Part shown: piece by piece, positions 44,575 to 53,069 of the stretch
Numbering within the stretch: the stretch's first letter is position 1
Layout of the letters: each line of letters begins with the position of its first letter
Source: UBA4466 sp963925035
GTDB taxonomy: Bacteria > Bacteroidota > Bacteroidia > Flavobacteriales_D > Crocinitomicaceae
Length of the DNA stretch: 64,000 nucleotides
Assembly (NCBI GenBank): GCA_963925035.1
Contig: CAWUSK010000022.1
Location: forward strand, 1 to 64,000
Reading direction: 5' to 3'
The notes under the pieces: model-generated
The model's database searches: none
What the model saw: the letters and a program-made list of their open reading frames with translations, nothing else
What the model was told of the DNA's origin: nothing
Position numbers and translations under genes: made by a program

Positions 44575-44821
44575 ACCTCTTGAAAATCAAATTTGAAAGA
44601 ATCTAAAAGTAGCTCGTTTTTTATTTATACCATGTATTTTTACTAGTTATTTCTTGTTAAAAATAAGTATCACAATACTATGTAAAGACCATTCAAAACA
44701 ACTAAACCACTAATAGTTGATTATCAATATATTAACAGTCGATCAGCTAACCCTTTAAAAAATAGGATCAGGAGCATATACATTTAAAGTCGAAAGGTAT
44801 TTTTCTTCCAATGAACATTGC

Positions 44822-44829
44822 TACCTTTG
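44822..44829 (+). promoter_or_regulatory. Promoter -7 box for the hut genes
   Basis: TACCTTTG matches TAnnTTTG, 18 bases before the ATG at 44848. It covers the alternative upstream TTG (44818) and so argues against that start. Confidence 0.55.
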
Positions 44830-44847
44830 TTTAAATCGATTTTAAGT

Positions 44848-45657
44848 ATGGTAGATCCGTTTATTATTATTGAACCTAAGGGTCCAAAAGTTCCTTTTAT
44901 TTTAAGTGTTCCTCATTGCGGAACAGCATTTCCTGATGAATTGAAAGAAGATTACAAACCTTCTATGATGGCAGCGCCAGACGACACGGATTGGTTCGTA
45001 CATGAACTGTATAATTTTGCTTCGGAATTAGGAATTACAATCATCCATGCACGATACAGTCGCTGGGTAATTGATTTGAATCGCGATCCTAAAAGTGCCC
45101 CTTTATACAACGATGGTAGAATAATAACAGGACTTACTACAACGACTGATTTTTTCGGTAATGATATCTATGTTTCAGAAGACAAAATTCCCAATCAAGC
45201 AGAAGTTCAACGCCGTTTGGATAACTACTATTGGCCATATTATGCAAAAACAGAATCGCTTTTAGAAGAACGAATTAAAGAGTTTGGGAAAGTAATTCTT
45301 TGGGATGCTCACTCGATTCGTAAAAGTGTTCCGACAATCCGAAAGGACGATTTCCCAGATATGATTTTGGGTGATAATGATGAAATTACAGCTGACTCAA
45401 AACTTATTTCAAGTGCGTTAAACAATTTAAGAAGCGGTGAATTTGGAGTGAATCACAATGACCCATTTAAAGGAGGACATATTACGCGTTATTTTGGGAA
45501 ACCTGAGAAAAACGTTCATGGACTTCAACTGGAGATGAATAAGATTCTCTATATGAATGATGAAGAATTAGAGTTCAATGAAGAACGCGCAAATCAAATG
45601 CGTACTATTCTAAAACGTACGTTTAACTCGCTTCTACAAACAATTGAAACTATTTAG
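44848..45657 (+). CDS. hutG: N-formylglutamate amidohydrolase (HutG type)
   Basis: A 269-residue enzyme, from the ATG at 44848, hydrolysing N-formylglutamate to glutamate and formate. It has the family features PFILSVPHCGTAFPDEL, YSRWVIDLNRDP and VILWDAHSIRKSVP, with metal-ligand His and Asp residues in place. The upstream TTG start is rejected because it lies under a promoter box. It begins a three-gene operon with hutF and hutD, 3 bases from the former, which supports its role in histidine breakdown. Confidence 0.88.
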   Translation: MVDPFIIIEPKGPKVPFILSVPHCGTAFPDELKEDYKPSMMAAPDDTDWFVHELYNFASELGITIIHARYSRWVIDLNRDPKSAPLYNDGRIITGLTTTTDFFGNDIYVSEDKIPNQAEVQRRLDNYYWPYYAKTESLLEERIKEFGKVILWDAHSIRKSVPTIRKDDFPDMILGDNDEITADSKLISSALNNLRSGEFGVNHNDPFKGGHITRYFGKPEKNVHGLQLEMNKILYMNDEELEFNEERANQMRTILKRTFNSLLQTIETI

Positions 45658-45660
45658 GCG

Positions 45661-47037
45661 ATGAAAGCATTTTACTTTAAACATATCTTGCAAAAAGACG
45701 GTTGGAAATCTGACGTGCGTGTTGAAGTTGACAATAACGGATTAATTACTTCCATTGAAAATTCTGACAATTCGACTGGAGCTGAAATAATAACAGGATT
45801 TGCATTGCCTGGCTTTCAGAATGCCCATTCTCACGCTTTTCAATACGCAATGGCTGGATTAGCAGAAGTACATGATGTTTCTCACACCTCAGACGATTTT
45901 TGGTCATGGAGAGAGGCAATGTACAAACTAGCACTTCAAGTTACTCCAGATCAAATGGAATCTATTGCAACGATGTTATACATTGAAATGGCACGACAAG
46001 GCTATACCAATGTTGCTGAATTTCATTACTTACATCATCAAAAAAATGGTCAACCTTATGATAATTTGGCTGAAATGGGAAGTCGGATGATTGCTGCAGC
46101 ACAAACAGCTGGAGTTAACATAACTCTTGTTCCCATTTTTTATCAAAAAGGAGGATTTGGACAAGCACCAAACGATAGACAACGAAGATTTATTTCTAAG
46201 GATATTGACACGTATTTAAAATTACTTTCCGCTTCTGAAGATGCTTGTAAAAGCTATAACGGAGCAAATATTGGGATTGGAATTCACTCCATGAGAGGAG
46301 TTGAGCCAAAAGACATTGCAGAAATAGCGAAGAATGGACCACAGAATATTCCGTTTCATATTCATGTTTCAGAACAACTAAAAGAAATTGAAGATTCAAT
46401 TGCCTATATAGGAAAACGTCCTGTTGAATGGATGTTGGAAAATGTGAACATGTCCAACCGTTTTCATTTGGTTCATGCAACACATTTAACAGATCAAGAG
46501 ACCCAAGGAATTGCCCAATCAGGAGCAAATGTTGTTATTTGCCCAACAACGGAAGGAAATCTGGGAGATGGATTATTTCCACTTAGAAAATTCCAAAGTA
46601 ACGGTGGAAACTGGAGTGTTGGAACGGACAGTCACATTGGAATAAATCCTCTTGAAGAATTAAGACTGCTAGACTACGGTCAACGACTGACTTCGCACAA
46701 ACGCAATACATTCACCTCATCCATTCAGGGTGATACTGGACATTTTGCAATAGAAATGGCAACTTTTGCAGGTCGAAAAGCAATGAATGATTTTAGTACT
46801 GAGTTCTTTGCAGTTGGAAATCCCTTGAACGCATCTATCATGGATGAAAATGCTCCATTATTGGCATCAAGTTCAAAAGAAAAAAGAACTTCTTCTATTA
46901 TTTTTACTGCAGATGCAACGCAACATTCCGGCACAATAGTCAATGGTGAAATTGTTGTATCAGAAGGAAAGCATCATAAACAAAAAGAAATAAGAACTGC
47001 ATTTTCAGCAACATTAAAATCACTCTCCAATCGATAA
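45661..47037 (+). CDS. hutF: Formimidoylglutamate deiminase
   Basis: A 458-residue amidohydrolase converting N-formimidoylglutamate to N-formylglutamate, the substrate of HutG. The metal site is shown by PGFQNAHSHAFQYAM; HutF-specific DDFWSWREAMYKLA, the His in NVAEFHYLHH, and GTDSHIGINPLEELR follow. This is the two-step route used by organisms that lack direct HutG-type formimidoylglutamase. hutH, hutU and hutI are not in the window. It is spaced 3 bases from both neighbours. Confidence 0.93.
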   Translation: MKAFYFKHILQKDGWKSDVRVEVDNNGLITSIENSDNSTGAEIITGFALPGFQNAHSHAFQYAMAGLAEVHDVSHTSDDFWSWREAMYKLALQVTPDQMESIATMLYIEMARQGYTNVAEFHYLHHQKNGQPYDNLAEMGSRMIAAAQTAGVNITLVPIFYQKGGFGQAPNDRQRRFISKDIDTYLKLLSASEDACKSYNGANIGIGIHSMRGVEPKDIAEIAKNGPQNIPFHIHVSEQLKEIEDSIAYIGKRPVEWMLENVNMSNRFHLVHATHLTDQETQGIAQSGANVVICPTTEGNLGDGLFPLRKFQSNGGNWSVGTDSHIGINPLEELRLLDYGQRLTSHKRNTFTSSIQGDTGHFAIEMATFAGRKAMNDFSTEFFAVGNPLNASIMDENAPLLASSSKEKRTSSIIFTADATQHSGTIVNGEIVVSEGKHHKQKEIRTAFSATLKSLSNR

Positions 47038-47040
47038 ATC

Positions 47041-47613
47041 ATGAACGACATTCAACTCAATCCATCTGAAACCTACACTACAACAAAATGGTCTGGAGGA
47101 AAGACGTCAGAACTGTTCATTTATCCCGGAGGCTCCAACTTTAAACAAGGCAATTTTTCCTTGCGTATAAGTATTGCAACTGTCGAAGTTGATTCTTCAG
47201 AATTTACTTCTTTACCAGATGTACAACGAACGCTAATGGTTTTAGATGGAACATTAAAGCTCGAGCATGAAGGCCAACATTCGTGTGAAATCCAACCATT
47301 TGAGCAAGATCAATTTAGTGGAGATTGGTCCACAAAGAGCTGGGGAAAAGTTACTGACTTCAATGTTATGACGAAGAACAACGCAAAGGCAGTTGTTCAA
47401 AAAATAGATTTAATAGCGAATGAAGTTTTAGCGTTAACGTCTGCCTACGACGTTCAATTTATTTATGTTCAATCTGGTAATATTACTGTTGAAAATACTC
47501 TTGTTACAAAAGGAAACTCAATTGTAATTAACAATTTGAGCTATGTAAAAGTTATTGCTGGAAATGAAATTGAAAAAACTGAACTGATTTTAGTTTCTAC
47601 AGATATTAACTAG
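47041..47613 (+). CDS. hutD: HutD/Ves family protein
   Basis: A 190-residue cupin-like protein of the HutD family. It shows TTKWSGGKTSELFIYP at the N-terminus, SLRISIATVEVDSSEFTSLP and the central MVLDGTLKLEHEG strand set. HutD is found in hut operons and is thought to limit histidine breakdown or bind a pathway intermediate; its biochemistry is unsettled. It is the last gene of the operon and starts 3 bases after hutF. Confidence 0.85.
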   Translation: MNDIQLNPSETYTTTKWSGGKTSELFIYPGGSNFKQGNFSLRISIATVEVDSSEFTSLPDVQRTLMVLDGTLKLEHEGQHSCEIQPFEQDQFSGDWSTKSWGKVTDFNVMTKNNAKAVVQKIDLIANEVLALTSAYDVQFIYVQSGNITVENTLVTKGNSIVINNLSYVKVIAGNEIEKTELILVSTDIN

Positions 47614-47719
47614 TAGCAAGGGAATCTTCCTCTTCACCCCATGTATCCCACTCGTCCGTTTCTTCAATGAATTCGATTGGATTGTAGCTTTCATGGTCTG
47701 GCACTGTGTCACAGTGCAT
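47606..47719 (-). CDS. Possible 37-residue acidic protein
   Basis: An ATG at 47719 opens a frame of 37 residues with protein-like composition: MHCDTVPDHESYNP, then a tail rich in Glu, Asp and Trp (EETDEWDTWGEEED). The frame stays open upstream for another 33 codons with many Cys (CIEFLYCLKHYG), though without an ATG, so a longer gene with a rare start is possible. Its stop overlaps the end of hutD by 8 bases. No family is recognised, and it partly opposes the S74 remnant on the other strand. Confidence 0.35.
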   Translation of the reverse strand: MHCDTVPDHESYNPIEFIEETDEWDTWGEEEDSLATS

Positions 47720-47725
47720 AAAACA

Positions 47726-47830
47726 GTTGAATACACACAACTTATCCCCGTAATGCTTGAGGCAATAAAGGAACTCAATGCAAAAATTACAACTCTTGAA
47801 AATGAGTTAAAGGAGTTGAAACAGAATTAA
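47726..47830 (+). pseudogene. Remnant of a peptidase S74 (tail-fibre chaperone) domain
   Basis: The plus-strand frame reads VEYTQLIPVMLEAIKELNA and then a leucine-zipper-like coiled coil (LENELKELKQN) ending at TAA 47830. This is the usual C-terminal end of intramolecular chaperone domains in phage tail fibres and Bacteroidota surface proteins. The upstream part of the domain is missing and the frame before it does not look like the same family. It is therefore a relic of a larger gene that has been lost. Confidence 0.6.
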
Positions 47831-47844
47831 TAAAATCCAATCAC

Positions 47845-47883
47845 AAAAAAAAGGGGAGCTAAAAATTAGCTCCCCTTTTTTTT
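47845..47883. terminator. Bidirectional terminator between S74 remnant and OmpA-like gene
   Basis: A perfect 17-bp stem, including A8 and T8 arms around ggggagcta / tagctcccc, with a 5-base loop. It can serve both the plus-strand remnant and the minus-strand OmpA-like gene that ends at 47896. Confidence 0.9.
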
Positions 47884-47895
47884 AAAAAACTATTG

Positions 47896-49068
47896 TTATT
47901 GTCGTACAATAAAAGTAACTCTTCTACTTTTCGCCATAATCAAATCTTCATCGTCTTCTGGATTAGTATCGTCACTTGGTTCTTCACTTCCCTTTCGCGT
48001 AAAAATAATTCGATTTTCAGGAATACCTTTTTCCATCAGATAGGTCATTACTGCCCCAATTCGTTTGTTGTCCATACCTGCATAATAATCATTTTCAATT
48101 CCAACAGAATCTTCCATTGCATTGTTATGACCATTAATTTGTAATTTGATAGCTGGATTTGCCTTTAATAATGATGCTATTAAATCCAATGAACCTTGAC
48201 CTTCTGTTGTCAATTTATCTCTACCAAATGCAAAGAAAATTTCAAGCTTTTCAATTTTCTCTTGAACTGTCATGTCATCACTTAAATTGAAGACTTTTTG
48301 ATAAATCGTTGTAGAGTATTCCTGAGCGCTTTCTTCAGCTTGACAATCACATTGTTCGTCGTCATTCAACAAGCGAACTGTTACATCGTCAACGTAATAA
48401 TAAGCAGCAACGATTTGAGTTGTCTTTACGTTAGGATCTTTCTTCATTCTTTCAGACTTAGTTTCGCCATCTGAATTGAAATTTCCAATCGTTAAATACT
48501 TTTCACCACCACCAGCAACAACGACACCGCATACTTCCGTCCAATCGTAACGAGCGCTCATGATTTTATGATTGTTATTGTAGTGCACTAAACTCGGGTC
48601 ATCGATAATTGGCAATTTAGAATCAGTTCCAAAAGGCTTGTTACTCAATTTTGCACCGATATTATTTGATGCATATTTAGAGGCTTCAGCCAAAGAAAGA
48701 TTAAACTTTACGCAATATCTCATTCCTTTTTTCAATGGAACGTCAATTTTAGTCATCACATACGATCTTGGCATTTTATCTCCATAAGAATAACCTACAA
48801 TTCCGGCGTAATTTCCTCCTTCCTTTGGGTGTTCTTTGCCGTATACATTTTCTGGAACATTAATCTCTTCAAGCTTACTGCTTGTAAATAAATCTGCACG
48901 AACTCCAGTTGGAGAAACCCAACCTTCCGCACTTTCAATTGACCCTAGACGTTTCGGAGCCTTTCCAACTGACTCAAAACCAGGATTTGAAATTAAATTC
49001 TGACCTTCTTGAGCAAATGTGCTCAAAGAAAGGATTCCAACGGACATTGTCCAAATTAATTTTGTCAT
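47896..49068 (-). CDS. OmpA family protein
   Basis: A 390-residue exported protein from the ATG at 49068, which gives a signal peptide (TKLIWTMSVGILSLSTFAQ). The N-terminal half resembles a carbohydrate-binding or jelly-roll domain (NLISNPGFESVG, VKFNLSLAEASKYA). The C-terminal 110 residues are an OmpA-like peptidoglycan-binding domain: LQINGHNNAMEDS, NKRIGAVMTYLMEKG and a MAKSRRVTFIV end. It probably links the outer membrane or surface to the cell wall. It follows hemE by 4 bases. Confidence 0.88.
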   Translation of the reverse strand: MTKLIWTMSVGILSLSTFAQEGQNLISNPGFESVGKAPKRLGSIESAEGWVSPTGVRADLFTSSKLEEINVPENVYGKEHPKEGGNYAGIVGYSYGDKMPRSYVMTKIDVPLKKGMRYCVKFNLSLAEASKYASNNIGAKLSNKPFGTDSKLPIIDDPSLVHYNNNHKIMSARYDWTEVCGVVVAGGGEKYLTIGNFNSDGETKSERMKKDPNVKTTQIVAAYYYVDDVTVRLLNDDEQCDCQAEESAQEYSTTIYQKVFNLSDDMTVQEKIEKLEIFFAFGRDKLTTEGQGSLDLIASLLKANPAIKLQINGHNNAMEDSVGIENDYYAGMDNKRIGAVMTYLMEKGIPENRIIFTRKGSEEPSDDTNPEDDEDLIMAKSRRVTFIVRQ

Positions 49069-49072
49069 TGTG

Positions 49073-50110
49073 TTAGTGTTTAAGTTCATAGTTTTTTACT
49101 GTATTAATAAATGTTTTCACTTTCTCTGGATCGATATCTGGATAAACACCGTGCCCCAAATTAACAATATGTCTTTTACTTATGAAAGAATTAAGCATAT
49201 TATTTGTTTGGCGCTCTACCTCAGAATGAGAGGAATACAACACGCAAGGGTCTAAATTCCCTTGTAATGTGCGCTTGTCACCAATTGTATTTCTAACATC
49301 AGTCATTTGCATATTCCAATCAATTCCAACTGTATTACAGTCCATAGCAGCTATTTCAACAATCGAATTGTATGCACCCTTCGCAAAAATTGTTAAAGGC
49401 ACCTCAGTTATCGCTGATGCTATTTGATCCATATATTTCAATCCAAATTCAGCATATTGTTCTTTCCCTAATATTCCAGCCCAAGAATCGAAGATTTGCA
49501 CCATGTGTGCTCCTGCTTTTATCTGTGCTTTCAAATACTGAATTGTCACTTTCGTGATACGATTAAGCAACTCGTGTGCCAAAGATGGATTTGTATACAA
49601 AATTTTTCGTGATTCAGAAAATGTTTTTGAACCTTGACCTTCTGTCATATAACAGAAAATTGTCCATGGAGCTCCTGCAAAACCAATCAATGGAACTCTT
49701 CCATCCAATTCCTTATTTGCAATCCGAATCGCTTCAGTAACATACCCCAAACGATCTTCCAAGTCAAATTCAAATTCAGCATACCTTAATGCTTCCTCTG
49801 AACGAATTGTTTTTTCAAACCAAGGACCTTTCTTTTCAATCATTTGATATTCTAATCCCATTGCTTCTGGAACAACTAAAATATCTGAAAAGATGATTGC
49901 CGCATCAACCCCCAATAAATCCACTGGTTGAATTGTAACTTCAGCCGCTCTTTCTGGTGTCTCCACTAACTCCTTGAATCCAGACAACTTACCTCTCACC
50001 TCTCGGTACTCAGGTAGAATACGTCCTGCTTGTCGCATTAGCCAAACCGGATATCTTTCAATATCTTCTCCTTTGGCCGCACGTAATATTAAATCATTTT
50101 GAATTTTCAT
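49073..50110 (-). CDS. hemE: Uroporphyrinogen decarboxylase
   Basis: A 345-residue haem-biosynthesis enzyme converting uroporphyrinogen III to coproporphyrinogen III. It has the N-terminal PVWLMRQAGRILPEYRE with the substrate-binding Arg, the SDILVVPEAMG segment and the C-terminal NLGHGVYPDIDPE. The start at 50110 is chosen over 50134 because a full promoter box lies only 6 bases upstream of it, within the longer version. The downstream OmpA-like gene is 4 bases away and likely co-transcribed. Confidence 0.96.
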   Translation of the reverse strand: MKIQNDLILRAAKGEDIERYPVWLMRQAGRILPEYREVRGKLSGFKELVETPERAAEVTIQPVDLLGVDAAIIFSDILVVPEAMGLEYQMIEKKGPWFEKTIRSEEALRYAEFEFDLEDRLGYVTEAIRIANKELDGRVPLIGFAGAPWTIFCYMTEGQGSKTFSESRKILYTNPSLAHELLNRITKVTIQYLKAQIKAGAHMVQIFDSWAGILGKEQYAEFGLKYMDQIASAITEVPLTIFAKGAYNSIVEIAAMDCNTVGIDWNMQMTDVRNTIGDKRTLQGNLDPCVLYSSHSEVERQTNNMLNSFISKRHIVNLGHGVYPDIDPEKVKTFINTVKNYELKH

Positions 50111-50115
50111 CAGTG

Positions 50116-50123
50116 CAAAGATA
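50116..50123 (-). promoter_or_regulatory. Promoter -7 box for hemE
   Basis: TATCTTTG on the minus strand is a full match to TAnnTTTG, ending 6 bases before the chosen hemE start. Confidence 0.55.
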
Positions 50124-50195
50124 GAAAAATGCATTGCTTTAACGAATCAATTCAATTAGATTTTTAAGTCAAAATCTCCGTAATTTGTTAGAAAT

Positions 50196-50861
50196 TTACC
50201 ACTTAATTTCTTCAACCGATTTAGATCGTAAATATTCGTTCGTTTTTGAAAAATGTTTACAACCAAAAAATCCTCTATAGGATGATAAAGGAGATGGATG
50301 AGGAGCCATTAAAATTAAATTTTCAGTGGAATTTAACTCTTTTACTTTAGACTGTGCTTTGCTCCCCCACAACATGTAAGCAATTCCTGTTTTCCTTGTG
50401 TTCAACGCACTAATCACGGCATCTGTAAATTGTTCCCAACCTTTGCCCGCATGACTTTCTGCCAAGCCTTCTCGAACGGTTAAAACTGTATTAATCAGCA
50501 ATACTCCTTGTTCAGCCCAAGAGGTCAAATCGCCATTGCTTTGTTGCTGAACTCCTAAATCTCCTTCTAATTCTTTTAAAATATTCTTTAAGCTAGGTGG
50601 TAGCTTTGAAACATTAGAAGGAACAGAAAAGCACAACCCATCTGCCATTCCCTTCGTGTGATAAGGGTCTTGACCCAAAATAACAACTTTCACTTTATCA
50701 AATGGACAAACATTAAAAGCACGAAAAAGATTCGCTTCAATCGGGAATACTGATTGCTCTTTGTATTCTGCTTTCACAAAATCCATTAATTGTTTGAAAT
50801 ACGGCTTTTTAGCCTCGGCTTCAAGAAGATTTTTCCAAGACTTTTCAATTTTAACATCCAT
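50196..50861 (-). CDS. ung: Uracil-DNA glycosylase
   Basis: A 221-residue DNA-repair enzyme removing uracil from DNA. The catalytic motif GQDPYHTKGMADGLCFSVP contains the water-activating Asp, and HPSPLSSYRGFFGCKHF provides the His and the minor-groove loop. Length and motifs are those of family 1 UDG. It is transcribed divergently from the lipoprotein gene at 50908 across 46 bases. Confidence 0.97.
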   Translation of the reverse strand: MDVKIEKSWKNLLEAEAKKPYFKQLMDFVKAEYKEQSVFPIEANLFRAFNVCPFDKVKVVILGQDPYHTKGMADGLCFSVPSNVSKLPPSLKNILKELEGDLGVQQQSNGDLTSWAEQGVLLINTVLTVREGLAESHAGKGWEQFTDAVISALNTRKTGIAYMLWGSKAQSKVKELNSTENLILMAPHPSPLSSYRGFFGCKHFSKTNEYLRSKSVEEIKW

Positions 50862-50894
50862 CTTTCGAATATAAGAAAATTAGAGATTAACCAT

Positions 50895-50902
50895 TATCTT
50901 TG
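50895..50902 (+). promoter_or_regulatory. Promoter -7 box for the lipoprotein-esterase pair
   Basis: TATCTTTG, a full match to TAnnTTTG, ends 5 bases before the ATG at 50908, implying a near-leaderless transcript. Confidence 0.55.
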
Positions 50903-50907
50903 TTGTT

Positions 50908-51678
50908 ATGCAGTATAAATTATTAATTAGCCTTTTTCTGTTTTCTATTTCGTGTTCTGAACCGACAAAAAAAGAAAGTGAATTTTTCGAGAACATTGAG
51001 AACAAGGAACCTGAATACAAATCAATTGACGAAAAAATTGTGCGTCATATTGAAGGAAGTTTAAGTATTCCTGGCACCGAAAAGTATACCTATACTATTT
51101 ACAAAGAAAACTTAAATAGCGACGATAGTCTTGATTATATCATAACGGTAAATCGTTTAGAATTTGCACTTCAAGAAGCTATTATTAGCGGTAATGTTGC
51201 CAAAAGAGCTGAAATGGGCTACATGGGCAATTACAACTACTACTTCTACATGGACGGCTTAACAAAAGAAATTTCTACCGCAATTGCTGTTCCATCAGGA
51301 CCTTACACAGAATTAGAAGTCAATTTTCACCACATAAAAACAGAGGCTTATTATGATTTCACTATTGATTTCCGTATTCGAAACTCAAAATTTAGAAGAT
51401 TTTACACAGTGATAAACCAAATACCGAGACAAACATTTGAAACAAAAATATTCGACGGATTAGGTGACGCGACCACTGAAGCGTTTGCCGTAGAATTTGC
51501 TCCAGGAAGCTTCTCGTTAGCAAAAGATATTATTGTTTACGATGCAAAGATGGAAAACGTAACGATCAACTCACCTAATGAAGTCTATTCAATCAACCCA
51601 AAAATTACAGCTACTGGTAAACTGAATCGAAAGTGGTTTTTCAGTGATCCAAAAAATAAATACTTCACAGAAAAGTAA
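50908..51678 (+). CDS. Hypothetical lipoprotein
   Basis: A 256-residue protein with a lipoprotein signal (KLLISLFLFSISC), the lipid-anchored Cys at about residue 16. The mature part is beta-rich, with KYTYTIYKENLNSDDSLDYI and a later YYDFTIDFRIRNSKFRRFY segment, and has no recognised catalytic motif. It ends in TAATG, sharing a base with the next start, so it is coupled to the esterase gene. No function is assigned. Confidence 0.8.
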   Translation: MQYKLLISLFLFSISCSEPTKKESEFFENIENKEPEYKSIDEKIVRHIEGSLSIPGTEKYTYTIYKENLNSDDSLDYIITVNRLEFALQEAIISGNVAKRAEMGYMGNYNYYFYMDGLTKEISTAIAVPSGPYTELEVNFHHIKTEAYYDFTIDFRIRNSKFRRFYTVINQIPRQTFETKIFDGLGDATTEAFAVEFAPGSFSLAKDIIVYDAKMENVTINSPNEVYSINPKITATGKLNRKWFFSDPKNKYFTEK

Positions 51679-52301
51679 TGGAAAACAATTTTACATTTTC
51701 TAAAACCTTTCGTTTCGAAACTATTAATGAAGACAAGCAGCCAACAAAAATTATTTATGCTTTGCATGGTTATGGACAACTAGCAAAATACTTTATTCGA
51801 AAATTCGATGCTATTAATGAAGACTATCTGATTGTTGCACCTGAAGGAATGCATCGGTTTTATCTAAACGGCTCAAGTGGAAAGGTTGGCGCATCATGGA
51901 TGACCAAAGAAGCCCGTGAAACAGATATTAAAGACAACATTGAATGGCTCAATGCATTGGATACTGAATTGTCTGAGCGCTATAATATAAAAGAGCGCGT
52001 ATTGGTCGGGTTTTCACAAGGAGGAGCAACAGCTATTCGTTGGAAAATGAACGCACTTCAACCATTTGACAAAACAATTATTTGGGCAAGTGATTTCCCC
52101 CCTGATATGGAACCGAAGATGGAACAATTAAAAGGAGGAAAAGAAAACTACTTTGTAATTGGAAATGAAGATGAATACTTTAACGAGGAACAACAAAACA
52201 AATTAATCTCTCTCTATAAAAGCGTAGATTTTAAAATTAGTACGTACATTGGTCGCCACAATATAGAATTGCCTATTTTACTCCAATTATTGGAAAACTA
52301 A
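51678..52301 (+). CDS. Alpha/beta hydrolase, carboxylesterase type
   Basis: A 207-residue alpha/beta-hydrolase. The oxyanion region is YALHGYGQLAKYF, the nucleophile elbow is GFSQGGATA with Ser in GxSxG form, and IGNEDEYFNEEQ and GRHNIELP supply probable Asp and His of the triad. It resembles phospholipase/carboxylesterase (YpfH/LYPLA-like) enzymes. There is no signal peptide, so it should act in the cytoplasm, unlike the lipoprotein it is coupled to. Confidence 0.85.
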   Translation: MENNFTFSKTFRFETINEDKQPTKIIYALHGYGQLAKYFIRKFDAINEDYLIVAPEGMHRFYLNGSSGKVGASWMTKEARETDIKDNIEWLNALDTELSERYNIKERVLVGFSQGGATAIRWKMNALQPFDKTIIWASDFPPDMEPKMEQLKGGKENYFVIGNEDEYFNEEQQNKLISLYKSVDFKISTYIGRHNIELPILLQLLEN

Positions 52302-52315
52302 AAACAATTAAACTT

Positions 52316-52323
52316 TATCTTTG
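52316..52323 (+). promoter_or_regulatory. Promoter -7 box for the LolA-like gene
   Basis: TATCTTTG is a full match to TAnnTTTG, 37 bases before the start at 52361. A TTG at 52290-52292 is 23 bases upstream, slightly far. Confidence 0.55.
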
Positions 52324-52360
52324 GCATAGTTTCTGCTAATCAGATAGAAAATAATACAAC

Positions 52361-53002
52361 ATGAAAAACATATTTACATTCCTGATCCTATTCTGCTCGT
52401 CATTCATTTCTTTTGGACAGGACGCTAAATCACAAGATATTCTTGATAAGCTTTCAAAGAAAATGAAATCTCAAAATTCATTTTATATGGAGTTTAGTGC
52501 AAACATTAAAAACAGTTCTACAGGAACAGCTGAAACAGAAACTGGCAAAGGATGGGTAAAAGGAGAGAAGTACTACGCTTCTTTTGGCGAAAACACTGTT
52601 ATCTCCAATGGATTAAAAACGTGGACTATTGTCAAAGAAGAAAAGTCAGTTTATGAATCCGATGCGAATGATGATGATGATGAATCTATCAATCCTCGCA
52701 AACTATTAACAATTTGGGAAGAAGGATTTAAAAATAAATACAGCAAAGAATCAACGTTAAACGGTGATGCTGTTCACATTATTAATCTTTACCCTAAAAA
52801 TCCTGGTAGTGTCGATTACCATACAGTAACGCTTTACATTTCTAAATCTAAGAACGAAATTATGAAAGTGATTATGAAAACAAAAGACGGAACTGTGATG
52901 ACATACACTGTAACAAAATTTCAAGCAGAAACAGATTTGAGTGATTCTAAATTTGTATTCAGTACTTCAAAGTACCCTGGTTACACCGTAATTAGAGACT
53001 AA
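52361..53002 (+). CDS. LolA-like outer-membrane lipoprotein carrier
   Basis: A 213-residue periplasmic protein with a signal peptide (KNIFTFLILFCSSFISFGQ). The body has the LolA pattern: SKKMKSQNSFYMEFSANIK, GKGWVKGEKYYASFGEN, an open-barrel region and DGTVMTYTVTKFQ near the C-terminus. Such proteins ferry lipoproteins or lipids between membranes. Bacteroidota often have several, so its cargo cannot be stated. It is monocistronic with a terminator. Confidence 0.85.
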   Translation: MKNIFTFLILFCSSFISFGQDAKSQDILDKLSKKMKSQNSFYMEFSANIKNSSTGTAETETGKGWVKGEKYYASFGENTVISNGLKTWTIVKEEKSVYESDANDDDDESINPRKLLTIWEEGFKNKYSKESTLNGDAVHIINLYPKNPGSVDYHTVTLYISKSKNEIMKVIMKTKDGTVMTYTVTKFQAETDLSDSKFVFSTSKYPGYTVIRD

Positions 53003-53021
53003 TAATAAAATATACTTAATC

Positions 53022-53047
53022 AAAAAAGGGACCTGCGTCCCTTTTTT
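53022..53047 (+). terminator. Terminator after the LolA-like gene
   Basis: A 10-bp stem (aaaaaaggga / tccctttttt) with a 6-base loop, followed by Ts. It is 20 bases past the LolA stop and may also serve the convergent E1 gene. Confidence 0.85.
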
Positions 53048-53069
53048 GTTATGCTCATAAATTCAATTC

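Noticed and set aside
44818..44848. Upstream TTG start for hutG
   Set aside because: It lies under the TACCTTTG promoter box and adds no conserved residues.
47590..47778. 62-residue minus-strand frame overlapping hutD
   Set aside because: It covers the same DNA as the 37-residue acidic frame and the S74 remnant but in a third frame with no protein-like pattern.
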